Shown here: positions 45,474 to 57,187 of the stretch, piece after piece
Layout: every line of letters begins with the position of its first letter
How positions within the stretch are numbered: position 1 is the stretch's first letter
Origin: Planctomycetota bacterium
GTDB taxonomy: Bacteria; Planctomycetota; UBA1135; UBA2386
Reading direction: 5' to 3'
Length of the DNA stretch: 64,000 bases
Assembly: GCA_020638735.1 (NCBI GenBank)
Contig: JACKHZ010000008.1
Span: 930,001-994,000 of the forward strand
Translations under genes and position numbers: made by a program
Notes under the pieces: generated by a model
Databases searched by the model: none
Told to the model about the DNA's origin: nothing
What the model saw: only the letters and a program-made list of their open reading frames with translations

Positions 45474-48008
45474 TCATCGGATCACGGGCGGTTCCCCGGT
45501 TGCGGACGCGAGGAAGCCGGCGATCAGCGCCACCTGCCGCTCGGTGAGGTCCCGGGCGAGCTGCACCTTTGCCATGTGGCGGATCGCGGCCTCCAGGGTC
45601 GCCATCGACCCATCGTGGTAGTAGGGCGCCGTCTGCGCCACGTTCAGCAACACCGGCACTTTGAAGAACCAGGCGTCACTGTCGACGCCGCTGACCTCGA
45701 CGCGACCACGATCAGTGCCTGTCCAGGCCTGCATCAGGCCGAGCTTCTGCGGCATGCCGCCGCCGAGGGTCGCGTACTGGTGACAGGAGATGCAGCCCTG
45801 CGAGACGAACAGGCTCAGGCCGAGCTTCTCGTCGGCCGTCAGCGCGTCGTCTGCGCCGCCCAGGTAGCGCTCCCAGCGCGACTGCGTACTCAGTTGGCGC
45901 AGGAACGCACCGAGCGCCAGCCCGACGTTTGCGGCGGTCACCGGCGAGTTGCCGCCATAGACCCGGGCCATTGCCTCGACTGCGCCGGGGACCTCGACAA
46001 CCGCGGCCTCGATCGCTGCCGCGTCCCCGAGCCCCTGCACGCCGCGCAGCATCTCCAGCGCCCCCGCCTCGACGGAGTCGGCGCGATAGTCGGCAAACTG
46101 CGCGAACTGGCGGGACGCGTTGAAGGTCGAGCTCGTGTTGCGCTGCACCTTCTTGCCGCCGACGTCGACCGCCACGACGCGACCGTCCTGGCCGTATCGA
46201 TCGAGTGGGTGACAGCTCGCACACGACTGCTTGCCGTCGCTCGACAATGCTGTGCTCTCGTAGAGCAATCGGCCGAGTGCGACCTCACCTTCGCGGATCG
46301 CGGGCCGCGTCGGACTCGGCACGTCCTGGCCGAACATGCCACGCGCAACATCGTCGGAGAGCGGCTGCACGTCATCACCGGCGGAGGTCGGGCGACCAGT
46401 GCCAGGTGCCAGGCGCAGAATCTGGTTCGCAGCGCCGACGTACAACGTATGGTCCGGGGCCTCGGCGAAGGTTGTGAACAGCTGCGGCCAGCGACCGATC
46501 TCGTGGAGGTCTGCACCGCTCAACGGCGCCCCCGCCGGCGCATCCGGCGGCGGCACGTCGATGGCCCAGATTCGACCGGTGAGATGGTCGGCGACGATGA
46601 GCTTGCCGCGCAACGACTCGATCTCGCCGAGGTAGAGGGGACCGCAGATCACCGAGTTACCGACCTCGCGTTCGTACGCGACGAACGGCGTGACGGGCTC
46701 GACACCCTCGAGCCCCCATGGGTTGCGCGCGTAGGCACCTTCCCAGTAGGGCCAACCGTGGTGGCGTCCGCGGACGACGAACGTGACTTCCTCGTTGACA
46801 TCTTCGCCGATGTCACCGGCGACGAGGCGTCCATCGGGCAGGAAGTGCATGCGCCACGGATTGCGGAAGCCCCAGGCCCAGGTCTCCGGCGGCACGACCT
46901 TGTCGCCGACGAACGGATTGTCGGGCGGCACCGCGTATTCCTTGCCCTCGTCGCGTCGGTCGACGTCGATGCGAAGGATCTTGCCGCGCAACAGCTCGGC
47001 CGGCGCACGACCGATCGTCCACTTGCCGACCAGGCCATCGCCGACGCCAAGATAGAGCATGTGATCGGGGCCGAACATCAACACGCCGGAGTTGTGATCG
47101 TCGTTGGGCTGATCGATGCGCAGCAGCACACGACGACTCTGCACCGTGTAGTTGCCGAGCCGGCCTGCGAGCACGAACTCCTCGACGACCGCCTGCTTCG
47201 ACTGGTCCTCGCGCTTGTAGTTGTAGTGCAGGAACAGGCGACGGTTGTCAGTGAACCCGGGGTGCAGGGCCAGGCCGACGAGGCCGGACTCGCCGCCGGT
47301 GTAGACGCCCTCTTTGCCCTTCTGCAGCGACGGCAGCGTGAAGACCTTCTGGTCGCCGCGCACTTCGAGGCCGTCCATCTCGACGCAACTGAGTACACCG
47401 TTCTTGACGATGTACCACAGCTCGCGACCGCTCGCGTCGAAGGCCATACCCGTGACGAAGCCACCCGGCTTCACCTGCACCTCCACCAGGTCCACGCCCC
47501 CACCGCCGCCGCCAGACATCTGGTTGGCGACGTGCACCAACAGCAGCTTGTCGACTGCATAGCGTGCCATGACCTTGTGTCGTGCGAAGAAGAACTGATC
47601 GACATAGGCAACCAGCTCAGGATCACTGTCGTCGAGCGCGACCCACAGCGACCCAGCGCGCTGTCGCCGGATCAGCTGCACCAGGTTGTTGGTGTAGAAT
47701 TGATAGCGGACGAAGTCTGGCTTGCGCAGCGCCTCGACCGGGACCTTCGCCTCGGCCAGCGCCGGCGCGAGGTGTTCCTGCACGATCGGACACGGCAGTA
47801 GCGCGACGATCTCGTCAGCGCCGCGTTCCTGCTGCAGGATCTCGACTGGCGAGCGCCGGTCCACGACCGGATCCTGAGACGCCGCCGGCGCTCCGCCGAC
47901 CGGCCCCGTGACCTGGTGGGACGCATCCGACTTGCCGCAAGCGGCGAGCAGCGCCGCCATCGCGGCCAGGACAACGAAGTATCGCATACACATGATCGAT
48001 CGTCTCAT
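45474..48008 (-). CDS. Sorbosone-dehydrogenase/cytochrome c peroxidase-like lipoprotein, second copy
   Basis: 844 residues from ATG 48008; Met codons at 47993 and 47987 are alternatives. The signal ends LLAAC. Layout equals the paralog at 33088: an N-terminal alpha/beta domain (KPDFVRYQFYTNNLVQLIRR), a sorbosone-dehydrogenase propeller (GGESGLVGLALHPGF, WGFRNPWRMHFLPDGR), and two heme sites SCASCHPL and GCISCHQY with GGGMPQKLGLMQAW and APYYHDGSMATL. Gly6 and extra loops around residue 170 differ from the first copy. Probably periplasmic oxidation of sugars or alcohols with electrons passed to c hemes. It follows the GT4 gene at 48060 by 51 bases, perhaps as the end of the sugar-nucleotide operon. 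Confidence 0.88.
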   Translation of the reverse strand: MRRSIMCMRYFVVLAAMAALLAACGKSDASHQVTGPVGGAPAASQDPVVDRRSPVEILQQERGADEIVALLPCPIVQEHLAPALAEAKVPVEALRKPDFVRYQFYTNNLVQLIRRQRAGSLWVALDDSDPELVAYVDQFFFARHKVMARYAVDKLLLVHVANQMSGGGGGGVDLVEVQVKPGGFVTGMAFDASGRELWYIVKNGVLSCVEMDGLEVRGDQKVFTLPSLQKGKEGVYTGGESGLVGLALHPGFTDNRRLFLHYNYKREDQSKQAVVEEFVLAGRLGNYTVQSRRVLLRIDQPNDDHNSGVLMFGPDHMLYLGVGDGLVGKWTIGRAPAELLRGKILRIDVDRRDEGKEYAVPPDNPFVGDKVVPPETWAWGFRNPWRMHFLPDGRLVAGDIGEDVNEEVTFVVRGRHHGWPYWEGAYARNPWGLEGVEPVTPFVAYEREVGNSVICGPLYLGEIESLRGKLIVADHLTGRIWAIDVPPPDAPAGAPLSGADLHEIGRWPQLFTTFAEAPDHTLYVGAANQILRLAPGTGRPTSAGDDVQPLSDDVARGMFGQDVPSPTRPAIREGEVALGRLLYESTALSSDGKQSCASCHPLDRYGQDGRVVAVDVGGKKVQRNTSSTFNASRQFAQFADYRADSVEAGALEMLRGVQGLGDAAAIEAAVVEVPGAVEAMARVYGGNSPVTAANVGLALGAFLRQLSTQSRWERYLGGADDALTADEKLGLSLFVSQGCISCHQYATLGGGMPQKLGLMQAWTGTDRGRVEVSGVDSDAWFFKVPVLLNVAQTAPYYHDGSMATLEAAIRHMAKVQLARDLTERQVALIAGFLASATGEPPVIR

Positions 48009-48059
48009 GGGCGCTGACCTGGCACGGCCGACGCGGAATTGAGGGAGCGATGAAGGAGT

Positions 48060-49493
48060 CTAGGAACGACGGGCGCCGAGCGTGACGACGTTGAGCAGGT
48101 TCTTGCCCCAGCGGAACTCGCGGCTGAGCTTCACCGCGGCCTCACGCTGCTTCGCCGCGTCGAGCTCGGCGGTCAGCTTGGCGACACGCTGCCTCAGCTC
48201 GCTGACCTCGGCGGCGCTGGCGCCTTCCTTCTGCGCCTCGGCAGCGACGCGGGCGATGCGGTCCTGCTGCGACTCGGCCTGCCGCGGCGCACCGTCGAGG
48301 AACGCCTGGTAGGTGTCGACGCCGATCTTCGCGATGCCGGTGTCGGTCAGCCGCTTCTCGACCTCCTTGCGCGCCGCCTCACCGCAGCGGGCCGCGAGCT
48401 GGTCGTCCTCGATCATCTCGCGCAGCACCTGCACGAATGACGCCGGGTCGCCGTTCTTGGCCAGCAGGCCGGTGCGGCGGTCCTCGATCAGCTCCGGCAT
48501 GCCGCCGCAGTCCGACGACACGATCGCGCGGCCGGCGGTCATCGCCTCGATGCACGAGTAGGGGCAGTTCTCCCACAGGCTCGGGATCAGGAAGATGCTC
48601 GCCGCCTTGAGGCACGCGCGCACCGCCGGCAGGTCTAGCTGGCCGAGGTAGAAGAACCGGTCGGTCAGCTGGTTGTCCTTCACCCACGGCAGGATCTGCT
48701 TCTCCATGTAGCCGAACAGGTCGCGGCCGGCGAACACGAACGCGATCTGCGGGTACTGGGCGAGCGTCTCCTTCACCATCTCCTTGAGGATGTGCACGCC
48801 CTTGCGCTCCTCCATGCGGTTGGCGAAGAAGATCAGCTTCTTGTCCTTCGGCAGGTCGAAGCGCTGGTAGACGTCGATGCCGTCGTCGCGGTCGAACATC
48901 TCCACGTCGATGCCGTTGGGGATCACGTGGATCGGCTTCGGCTCGTGCATCTTGGTCGCGACCTCGTCGGCGAGGAAGCGGCTGCACGAGGTCAGCACCT
49001 CGGCCTGGTTGATGCCGAGCTGCTCGACGAACGAACACACCTCGCGGTCGATGCGCGGCGTGTCGTAGATGTTCATGATCAGGCGCGCCGGCGAGTGGAA
49101 CTTGATCGCCGTCGGCACCTGCAACAAGGTCGAGGTCACCACCGAGTCCGCGCCGCACTCCGGCGCCTCGATGAAGTCGAACGGCTTCCTGTCGTGCTCG
49201 TGGCGGAACGCCTCGAACGCGGCGTAGCCGGTGCGCAGGCGATTCTCGGCCCACCAGCCACGACGCTTGCGCAGCCCCTCGAGCGCGCCGTGGAACCAGC
49301 CCTCGCGCTTGATGCGGGTGATCTTGAGGCCATCGCGTTCGACGGTGCCGAGGCCGTTCTCGGTGGCGCCGGCGAACACGTGCACGTCGTGGCCGAGCTT
49401 GGCCAGCGCGCGCGCCTGGTAGTAGGAGTAGGTGCCGATGCCGCCGAAGCCGGTCTCGGGCGGATACTCGTAGCTGAGGACTGCGATGCGCAT
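48060..49493 (-). CDS. GT4-type glycosyltransferase with C-terminal coiled coil
   Basis: 477 residues from ATG 49493. The N-terminal half opens MRIAVLSYEYPPETGFGGIG, the glycine-rich GT-B entry loop. The C-terminal half has IFFANRMEERKGVHILKEMV and IPSLWENCPYSCIEAMTAGRAIV with the catalytic acidic motif. Residues about 410-455 form a coiled coil (EVSELRQRVAKLTAEL), and the end EFRWGKNLLNVVTLGARR resembles the EFRTGNFLWNKLPLG segment after the coiled coil in the giant protein, hinting at a shared docking tail. Last enzyme gene of the ugd-uxs-galE run (21-base gap to galE). Confidence 0.93.
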   Translation of the reverse strand: MRIAVLSYEYPPETGFGGIGTYSYYQARALAKLGHDVHVFAGATENGLGTVERDGLKITRIKREGWFHGALEGLRKRRGWWAENRLRTGYAAFEAFRHEHDRKPFDFIEAPECGADSVVTSTLLQVPTAIKFHSPARLIMNIYDTPRIDREVCSFVEQLGINQAEVLTSCSRFLADEVATKMHEPKPIHVIPNGIDVEMFDRDDGIDVYQRFDLPKDKKLIFFANRMEERKGVHILKEMVKETLAQYPQIAFVFAGRDLFGYMEKQILPWVKDNQLTDRFFYLGQLDLPAVRACLKAASIFLIPSLWENCPYSCIEAMTAGRAIVSSDCGGMPELIEDRRTGLLAKNGDPASFVQVLREMIEDDQLAARCGEAARKEVEKRLTDTGIAKIGVDTYQAFLDGAPRQAESQQDRIARVAAEAQKEGASAAEVSELRQRVAKLTAELDAAKQREAAVKLSREFRWGKNLLNVVTLGARRS

Positions 49494-49514
49494 GGCGGGT
49501 TCGGGGTTGGGCGG

Positions 49515-50531
49515 TTACTTCGGCAGCGACTGTTGCCAGCGCCAGGCGTCTGCCATCGAGCGCTCGAGCGGCAGCTCGGCGCGCCAGCCGAGCCCCTCCG
49601 CGGCGCGCTGGGTGTCGGCGTAGGCGGCGATCACGTCGCCCGGGCGACGCTCTGCGAACTCCCACTGCAGCTTCACGCCGGTGGCCTTCTCGAAGGCGTG
49701 GATCACCTCGACGACGGTCGAACCGGTGCCGGTGCCGAGGTTGAACACCTCGACGGCCTCGTCGCCCTTCTTCGCCAAGAGGCGATCCATCGCCAGGATG
49801 TGCGCCTTGGCGACGTCGACGACGTGGATGTAGTCGCGGATGCAGGTGCCGTCGCGGGTCGGGTAGTCGTTGCCGAACACCTTCAGCCCGCCGCGCAGGC
49901 CGGCCGCACTCTGCGTGATGAACGGCACCAGGTTCTGCGGCACGCCGAGCGGCAGCTCGCCGATCTTCGCCGACGGGTGCGCGCCGACCGGGTTGAAGTA
50001 GCGCAGCGCGATGGCGCGGAAGCCGTGCGCCTTCGCCGCGTCGCGGATGATCTCCTCGCCGATCTGCTTGGTGTTGCCGTACGGTGACTCGGCCGGCTTG
50101 ACCGGCGCGTCCTCCTTGACCGGCAGCGAGTCGGCCTGGCCGTAGACCGTGCACGACGAGCTGAAGATGAACGCGCAGTCGGGCTTCTGCGCGACGAACT
50201 CGAGCAGGTTGACCAGGGAGCCGAGGTTGTTGTGGTAGTAGGCCAGCGGCTTCTGCACCGATTCCCCGACCGCCTTGTGGGCCGCGAAGTGGATGATGCC
50301 GTCGAGGTCCTCGTGCGCGGCGAGGAAGCGATGCGTCGCGGCGCGGTCGGCGAGGTCCACCTCGCCCCACGTCGGACGCCGCCCGGCGATCGCCGCGATG
50401 CCGTCGAGCACCTCGGGCCGGGTGTTGGCCAGGTTGTCGGCGATCACCACGTCGTGCCCGCGGGCGAGCAGCTCGACGGCGGTGTGCGAACCGATGTAGC
50501 CGAGCCCACCGGTGACCAGGACCTTGCTCAT
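49515..50531 (-). CDS. galE: UDP-glucose 4-epimerase
   Basis: 338 residues, the standard length. Extended SDR enzyme interconverting UDP-glucose and UDP-galactose with bound NAD. Visible are the nucleotide loop TGGLGYIGSH, FAAHKAVGESV, the SSSCTVYG active-site strand with the catalytic Ser/Thr, YGNTKQIGEE with Tyr-x3-Lys, and YFNPVGAHPS. GGGGGA precedes the ATG as one of the few purine-rich sites here. It lies between UDP-xylose synthase (13 bases) and a GT4 gene (21 bases). Supplies UDP-galactose for the glycan. Confidence 0.96.
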   Translation of the reverse strand: MSKVLVTGGLGYIGSHTAVELLARGHDVVIADNLANTRPEVLDGIAAIAGRRPTWGEVDLADRAATHRFLAAHEDLDGIIHFAAHKAVGESVQKPLAYYHNNLGSLVNLLEFVAQKPDCAFIFSSSCTVYGQADSLPVKEDAPVKPAESPYGNTKQIGEEIIRDAAKAHGFRAIALRYFNPVGAHPSAKIGELPLGVPQNLVPFITQSAAGLRGGLKVFGNDYPTRDGTCIRDYIHVVDVAKAHILAMDRLLAKKGDEAVEVFNLGTGTGSTVVEVIHAFEKATGVKLQWEFAERRPGDVIAAYADTQRAAEGLGWRAELPLERSMADAWRWQQSLPK

Positions 50532-50544
50532 CTTCGTCCCCCGC

Positions 50545-51531
<987 letters not shown>

Positions 51532-51568
51532 GTGTTCGGGTGCGTGTTCTGGTGCGTGCGGCGCCGGA

Positions 51569-52897
<1,329 letters not shown>

Positions 52898-53039
52898 GAC
52901 GGGAGCTTCAGGGACGAGCGAGTTGCTTCTGGACCCGCCATCGACCGCGAGGGGGCGGCGGCAGGACGCGAGGCGGGAAGCACCGACGGCATGGTGGACA
53001 GGCCATCCGAGCGGCCCGGTCCGCGCGATTCGGGCAACG

Positions 53040-53045
53040 GTTGTA
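53040..53045 (-). promoter_or_regulatory. Possible -10 box for the ugd operon
   Basis: TACAAC on the minus strand in the 276-base divergent region between ugd and the UDPGP gene; it would leave a leader of about 135 bases. I see nothing else definite in the gap apart from the TAGCCT of the opposite gene. Confidence 0.25.
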
Positions 53046-53158
53046 GCGAATCCCATCGCTCCCGGCCAGCCATCCGGGCGGCCCCCGAGCGCTTCATGCA
53101 AACTTGCGCATCTGCCCCGTACGGACTCGGCCCCGCTGCCATTCCGGCTCGTCACGGG

Positions 53159-53164
53159 TAGCCT
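53159..53164 (+). promoter_or_regulatory. -10-like TAGCCT before the UDPGP gene
   Basis: TAGCCT ends nine bases before the TTG start, the same geometry as at 23979. Supports the TTG start and a leaderless or near-leaderless mRNA. Confidence 0.45.
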
Positions 53165-53173
53165 GCCCGCGCC

Positions 53174-54280
53174 TTGAACTCGTTCGACCACGACCAGGAC
53201 CCCGCGCTGTCCCGCTTCGGCTACGACCCCGAACTGCAGGAACGGTGGCAGCGACAGTTGGCGGCCGGCGAGCTCTCCCGCGAGCGCAACCTCGTCACCG
53301 AGCCGCTGCTGCCGCCGCCGCCGGAGACCCTCCACAGCCTGCCCGAGGCCGGTACGAACGCCCATCGTGAGCTCGAGGCGATCGGCCGGCAGGCGATCCG
53401 CGACGGGCAACTCGGCGTGGTGATCCTCAACGGCGGCATGGCCACCCGCTTCGGCGGCGTCGTCAAGGGCGTGGTGCCGGTGCGCGACGGGCGCTCGTTC
53501 CTGGCCCTCGCGGTGGCCGACGCGCTGCAGCAGGCCGGCGCCGCCGGCGGGCGCATCCCGGTGATGCTGATGAACAGCTTCGCCACCGACGAAGCGACCC
53601 GCGCCCACTTCGCCGAGCACGAGAACTTCGGCGCCGCGGCCGCCGACATCGTGCACTTCGCGCAGTTCGTCGCCCTGCGCATGACGCCGTCCGGCGAGCT
53701 GTTCCGCACCGCCGACGGCGGCGTCTCGCCGTACGGCCCCGGCCACGGGGACTTCGCGCCGGCGTTCCGCGCGGCCTGCCTGCGCGACTTCGTGCGCGGC
53801 GGCGGCCGCTACGTGTTCGTGCGCAACGTCGACAACCTCGGCGCGCGCATCAGCCCGGCGGTGCTCGGGCACCACATCCGGAGCGGTCGCCCGATGACGG
53901 CCGAGCTGACCCGCAAGTGGCCGGGCGACGTCGGCGGCGGCCCCTACCTGCACGAGGGCCGCGTGCAGCTGGTCGAGCAGGTGCGCTACCCGGCGGACTT
54001 CGATCCGGACGTCATCGACGTCTTCAACTGCAACACGATGACGTTCGACGCGCAGGCGCTGGACCGCGACTTCGACCTCGGCTGGTACTACGTCGAGAAG
54101 AAGGTCGAGGGCCGACAGGCGGTGCAGATGGAGCACCTGGTCGGCGAGCTGACGGCGCACCTCGACACCAACTACCTGTGCGTCGGCCGCGAGGGCCCGA
54201 GCTCGAGGTTCCTGCCGATCAAGACGCCGGAGGACCTGGTCAGCGCCCAGCAGGAAATCGCCGCCCTGTACGGCGGCTGA
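53174..54280 (+). CDS. UTP-sugar-1-phosphate uridylyltransferase, UDPGP family
   Basis: 368 residues from TTG 53174. The eukaryote-like UDPGP family (not GalU) is marked by ILNGGMATRFGGVVKG as the nucleotide loop, then MLMNSFATDEATRAH, VFVRNVDNLGARISPAVLG, and a late basic segment FLPIKTPEDLV. It joins UTP to glucose-1-phosphate (or N-acetylhexosamine-1-phosphate) to make the UDP-sugar. With ugd, uxs and galE just across the divergent gap, UDP-glucose is the likely product. Shorter than eukaryotic enzymes, in line with bacterial members. Start choice rests on the promoter pattern and a sensible N-terminus. Confidence 0.88.
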   Translation: MNSFDHDQDPALSRFGYDPELQERWQRQLAAGELSRERNLVTEPLLPPPPETLHSLPEAGTNAHRELEAIGRQAIRDGQLGVVILNGGMATRFGGVVKGVVPVRDGRSFLALAVADALQQAGAAGGRIPVMLMNSFATDEATRAHFAEHENFGAAAADIVHFAQFVALRMTPSGELFRTADGGVSPYGPGHGDFAPAFRAACLRDFVRGGGRYVFVRNVDNLGARISPAVLGHHIRSGRPMTAELTRKWPGDVGGGPYLHEGRVQLVEQVRYPADFDPDVIDVFNCNTMTFDAQALDRDFDLGWYYVEKKVEGRQAVQMEHLVGELTAHLDTNYLCVGREGPSSRFLPIKTPEDLVSAQQEIAALYGG

Positions 54281-54308
54281 GCCGGATGCAGCGGACGTCG
54301 CCGGCGGA

Positions 54309-54314
54309 TACAAC
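54309..54314 (+). promoter_or_regulatory. -10-like TACAAC before the DUF3592-like gene
   Basis: TACAAC ends six bases before ATG 54321; it fits the leaderless pattern except for the last base. Confidence 0.35.
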
Positions 54315-54320
54315 GCCGTC

Positions 54321-55163
54321 ATGCGACACGAAGTGCGGACCATCCCACCGGCCCCCCGGCTGGTGCGCATGCGCCCGCTCTGCGCGCACCGCTGGCCGCT
54401 GCTCGCGGTCGGCGGCGCGATGGTCGTACTCGGGCTCTTGTTGTCGTGGGCGATGTTCCTGCAGTCGGGTGCGATGCTCGGCAGGGAGGCGCTGCTGAAG
54501 GCCGGCCCGACGACCGAGGTCGTCGTCAGGGTCACGCAGGTCGACTACCCGCGCAGCTTCGAGGGGCGGACCTGGGACTACGTGCACTACGAGTTCGAAC
54601 ACCTGCTGCCCGGCGCGCCGGCCCCGAGCCGCCTCTCCGGCACCTGCTTCGTCCCGACCGGTTCGCTGGCGGTCGGTCAGGCGGCGAACGCCGCGGTGCT
54701 CGACGCCGACGCCAACGTGCACTGCATCGACGGCGGCGTGCTGCACATGCACCGACCGTGGCTCTACGCGCCGTTCTGGCTGGCCAACGTCGTCATCCCC
54801 GGCGGCCTGATCCTGCTGGCGTGGCTCGCCGGCGTCTCGCAGCTGTTCCGCGTCCTGGTGCACGGCGACGTCTCGGTGGCGACGGTGCGCGACGTGCGCG
54901 AGGTCCGCTGGGTGCTGCCGCCGATGCTGTCGGTCGCCTACGAGTTCCGCGACCACCGCGCCGTGCAGCGCAAGAACCGCCACTGGGTGCGCGTCAACGG
55001 CGTGCTCGGCCGCCGCCTGCTCGAACACCTGCAGCGCCATCACGAGCGACCGCTGTCGCTGCCGGTTGTGCACGACCGGCGCTTCCCGCAGTGGAACCGC
55101 CTGCTGCTCGCGCAGGACTTCCTGCCGTCACCGCAGCGCCCGACGCCGGTGGAGCAGCCGTGA
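54321..55163 (+). CDS. Two-helix membrane protein, DUF3592-like
   Basis: 280 residues from ATG 54321. Hydrophobic helices at about 28-52 and 152-175 enclose a beta-rich segment with two cysteines (GTCFV, VHCIDGG); a similar soluble segment (VLPPMLSVAYEFRDHRAVQ) follows the second helix. This layout, with repeated xVxYEF strands, resembles DUF3592 proteins, whose function is unknown. It overlaps the helicase start by four bases (GTGA), implying coupled translation, but I know of no functional link between the two. Confidence 0.65.
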   Translation: MRHEVRTIPPAPRLVRMRPLCAHRWPLLAVGGAMVVLGLLLSWAMFLQSGAMLGREALLKAGPTTEVVVRVTQVDYPRSFEGRTWDYVHYEFEHLLPGAPAPSRLSGTCFVPTGSLAVGQAANAAVLDADANVHCIDGGVLHMHRPWLYAPFWLANVVIPGGLILLAWLAGVSQLFRVLVHGDVSVATVRDVREVRWVLPPMLSVAYEFRDHRAVQRKNRHWVRVNGVLGRRLLEHLQRHHERPLSLPVVHDRRFPQWNRLLLAQDFLPSPQRPTPVEQP

Positions 55164-57187
55164 ACGGCGAACAGCCCGACGAGCTGCCGCTGCCGCCGGA
55201 CGACGGCCCCGACGCCGTGCTCGACGTGGGCGGGCTGCTCGGCGCCGACGGGCCGATCGCGCGCCGGCTGCCCGACTTCGAGGTCCGCCCGCAGCAGCTG
55301 GCGCTCGCCGAGACGATCGAGCGCTGCCTGCGCCAGCGGCGCCACCTGGTCGCCGAGGCCGGCACCGGCACCGGCAAGTCGTTCGCCTACCTGCTGCCGG
55401 CGGCGCTGCACGCCGACGCCCATCAGGGCGAAGGGCCGGTGGTGATCTCGACGCGCACCATCGCGCTGCAGGAGCAGCTCGAGCAGAAGGACCTGCCGTT
55501 CCTGCACGCGGTGCTGCCGTTCGAGTGGTCTTCGGTCACCGCCATCGGCCGCAACAACTACGTCTGCCTGCGCCGCATGCACCTCGCCGAGCGCGAGCAG
55601 CACCTGCTCGAGGACCCGGAGCGACACAGCCAGCTGCGGCGCATCGTCGACTGGTCGCTGCACACCGCCGACGGCACCCGCCAGAGCCTCGACTTCGAGC
55701 CGCGCGCCGAGGTCTGGGAGGAGGTGCAGGCCGAGCACGGCAACTGCCTGCAGCGCGCCTGCAAGCACTACGACCACTGCCACTGGCAGCGCGCGCGCCG
55801 CCGCATGCAGACGGCGCAGGTGCTGATCGTCAACCACGCGCTCTACTTCGCCGACCTGGCGCTGCGCATCGCCGGCGCGTCGTACCTGCCGGCGCACCGC
55901 GTGGTGGTGTTCGACGAAGCCCACCACCTCGAACGCGTCGCCACCGAGAGCCTCGGCCTTCGCGTCGGCCGCACCACCGTCGGCTGGCACCTGCGCCGCA
56001 TGCACTCGCGCCGCCAGCAGAAGAGCCTGCTCGCGCGGCACTGCGGCGCCGCCGCGATGCTGCTGTGGGAGGAGGCCGGGCTGGTCAACGAGGCGCTGTT
56101 CGCCGACCTGCAGGACCGCCTGCAGAAGGGCGGCTCCGGCGAAGGTCTCGCGCTGCACGAGCAGCAGATCGAGGAGACGCTGTCGCCGATCCTGCGCGCG
56201 CTGAGCGGCGAACTGGCCGCGGCGGCGGTTCGCACCGAACAGGTCGACGCGCAGATGGAGCTGCAGGCGCGCGCCAACGGCCTCGACGGGCTGTGCGCGA
56301 CGCTGCGCGCGCTGTGCACGCACAACCCGGTCGCCGAGACGCCGCTGGTGCGCTGGCTGGAGCCGTCACGGCACGGCGCGCTGCTGTGCGGCGCGCCGCT
56401 CGACGTCAGCGCGGCGTTGCGCAAGCACCTGTTCGACGGCGGCCCGACCGCCGTGCTGACCAGCGCGACGCTCGGCACCGGCGACGACGCTTCGTTCGGC
56501 TGGCTGCGGCAGCAGCTCGGCCTCGACCGCGCCGAGACGCTGCGCGTCGGCTCGCCGTTCGACTACGACCGCAACGTCGAGATGGTGTTCGAGGAGGCGA
56601 TGCCCGACCCTTCGCGCGACGCGCAGGCGTGGCGCCGCGACGTCGCCGACCGCACCCGCCGGCACGTGCTCGACAACGGCGGCCGCGCGCTGGTCCTTTG
56701 CACGTCGTGGGACCTGGTCCGCTTCCTCGCCGCCGAGCTGCGCCGACCGCTCGGGGACCGGGACATCCAGTTGCTGGTGCAGGGCGAAGCGCCGCTGACG
56801 CGCCTGCTCGAGCAGAAGCGCGACGACGCGCGCTCGGTGCTGATCGGCACCGACAGCCTGTGGGAAGGCATCGACGTGCGCGGCGACGCGCTGACGATGG
56901 TCGTCATCACGCGGCTGCCCTTCGCCAGTCCGGGCCACCCGCTGACCCAGGCGCGCATGCAGGCGCTGCAGGCGAAGGGGCTCGACCCGTTCCGCGACCA
57001 CTCGCTGCCGGAGGCGATCCTGAAGTTCCGCCAGGGCTTCGGCCGGCTGATCCGCAGCGGCCAGGACCGCGGCAAGGTCGTGGTCATGGACCCGCGGCTC
57101 AGGACCAAGGCCTACGGGCGGCGCTTCGTCGCCGCGCTGCCGTTCTCGGCCGACTACGACGCGGACGGCAGGTCCTACGGCGCCTGA
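55160..57187 (+). CDS. dinG: DinG/XPD-family ATP-dependent DNA helicase
   Basis: 675 residues from GTG 55160. Superfamily 2 helicase with Walker A AEAGTGTGKS at about 65-74, motif Ia STRTIALQEQL, an Fe-S domain with Cys136, Cys196, Cys201 and Cys207, DEAH box VVFDEAHHLE, then LTSATLG, TDSLWEGIDVRG and QGFGRLIRS (motif VI). All four Fe-S cysteines are present, so a [4Fe-4S] cluster is expected. No N-terminal exonuclease domain, so it is of the DinG/YoaA type that unwinds damaged or structured DNA. Overlaps the previous gene by four bases and the convergent lipoprotein by 13 bases. Confidence 0.93.
   Translation: MNGEQPDELPLPPDDGPDAVLDVGGLLGADGPIARRLPDFEVRPQQLALAETIERCLRQRRHLVAEAGTGTGKSFAYLLPAALHADAHQGEGPVVISTRTIALQEQLEQKDLPFLHAVLPFEWSSVTAIGRNNYVCLRRMHLAEREQHLLEDPERHSQLRRIVDWSLHTADGTRQSLDFEPRAEVWEEVQAEHGNCLQRACKHYDHCHWQRARRRMQTAQVLIVNHALYFADLALRIAGASYLPAHRVVVFDEAHHLERVATESLGLRVGRTTVGWHLRRMHSRRQQKSLLARHCGAAAMLLWEEAGLVNEALFADLQDRLQKGGSGEGLALHEQQIEETLSPILRALSGELAAAAVRTEQVDAQMELQARANGLDGLCATLRALCTHNPVAETPLVRWLEPSRHGALLCGAPLDVSAALRKHLFDGGPTAVLTSATLGTGDDASFGWLRQQLGLDRAETLRVGSPFDYDRNVEMVFEEAMPDPSRDAQAWRRDVADRTRRHVLDNGGRALVLCTSWDLVRFLAAELRRPLGDRDIQLLVQGEAPLTRLLEQKRDDARSVLIGTDSLWEGIDVRGDALTMVVITRLPFASPGHPLTQARMQALQAKGLDPFRDHSLPEAILKFRQGFGRLIRSGQDRGKVVVMDPRLRTKAYGRRFVAALPFSADYDADGRSYGA

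Noticed and set aside
48009..48059. Sigma-54-like TGGCAC near 48019
   Set aside because: The required TTGC/A element at the right distance is missing.
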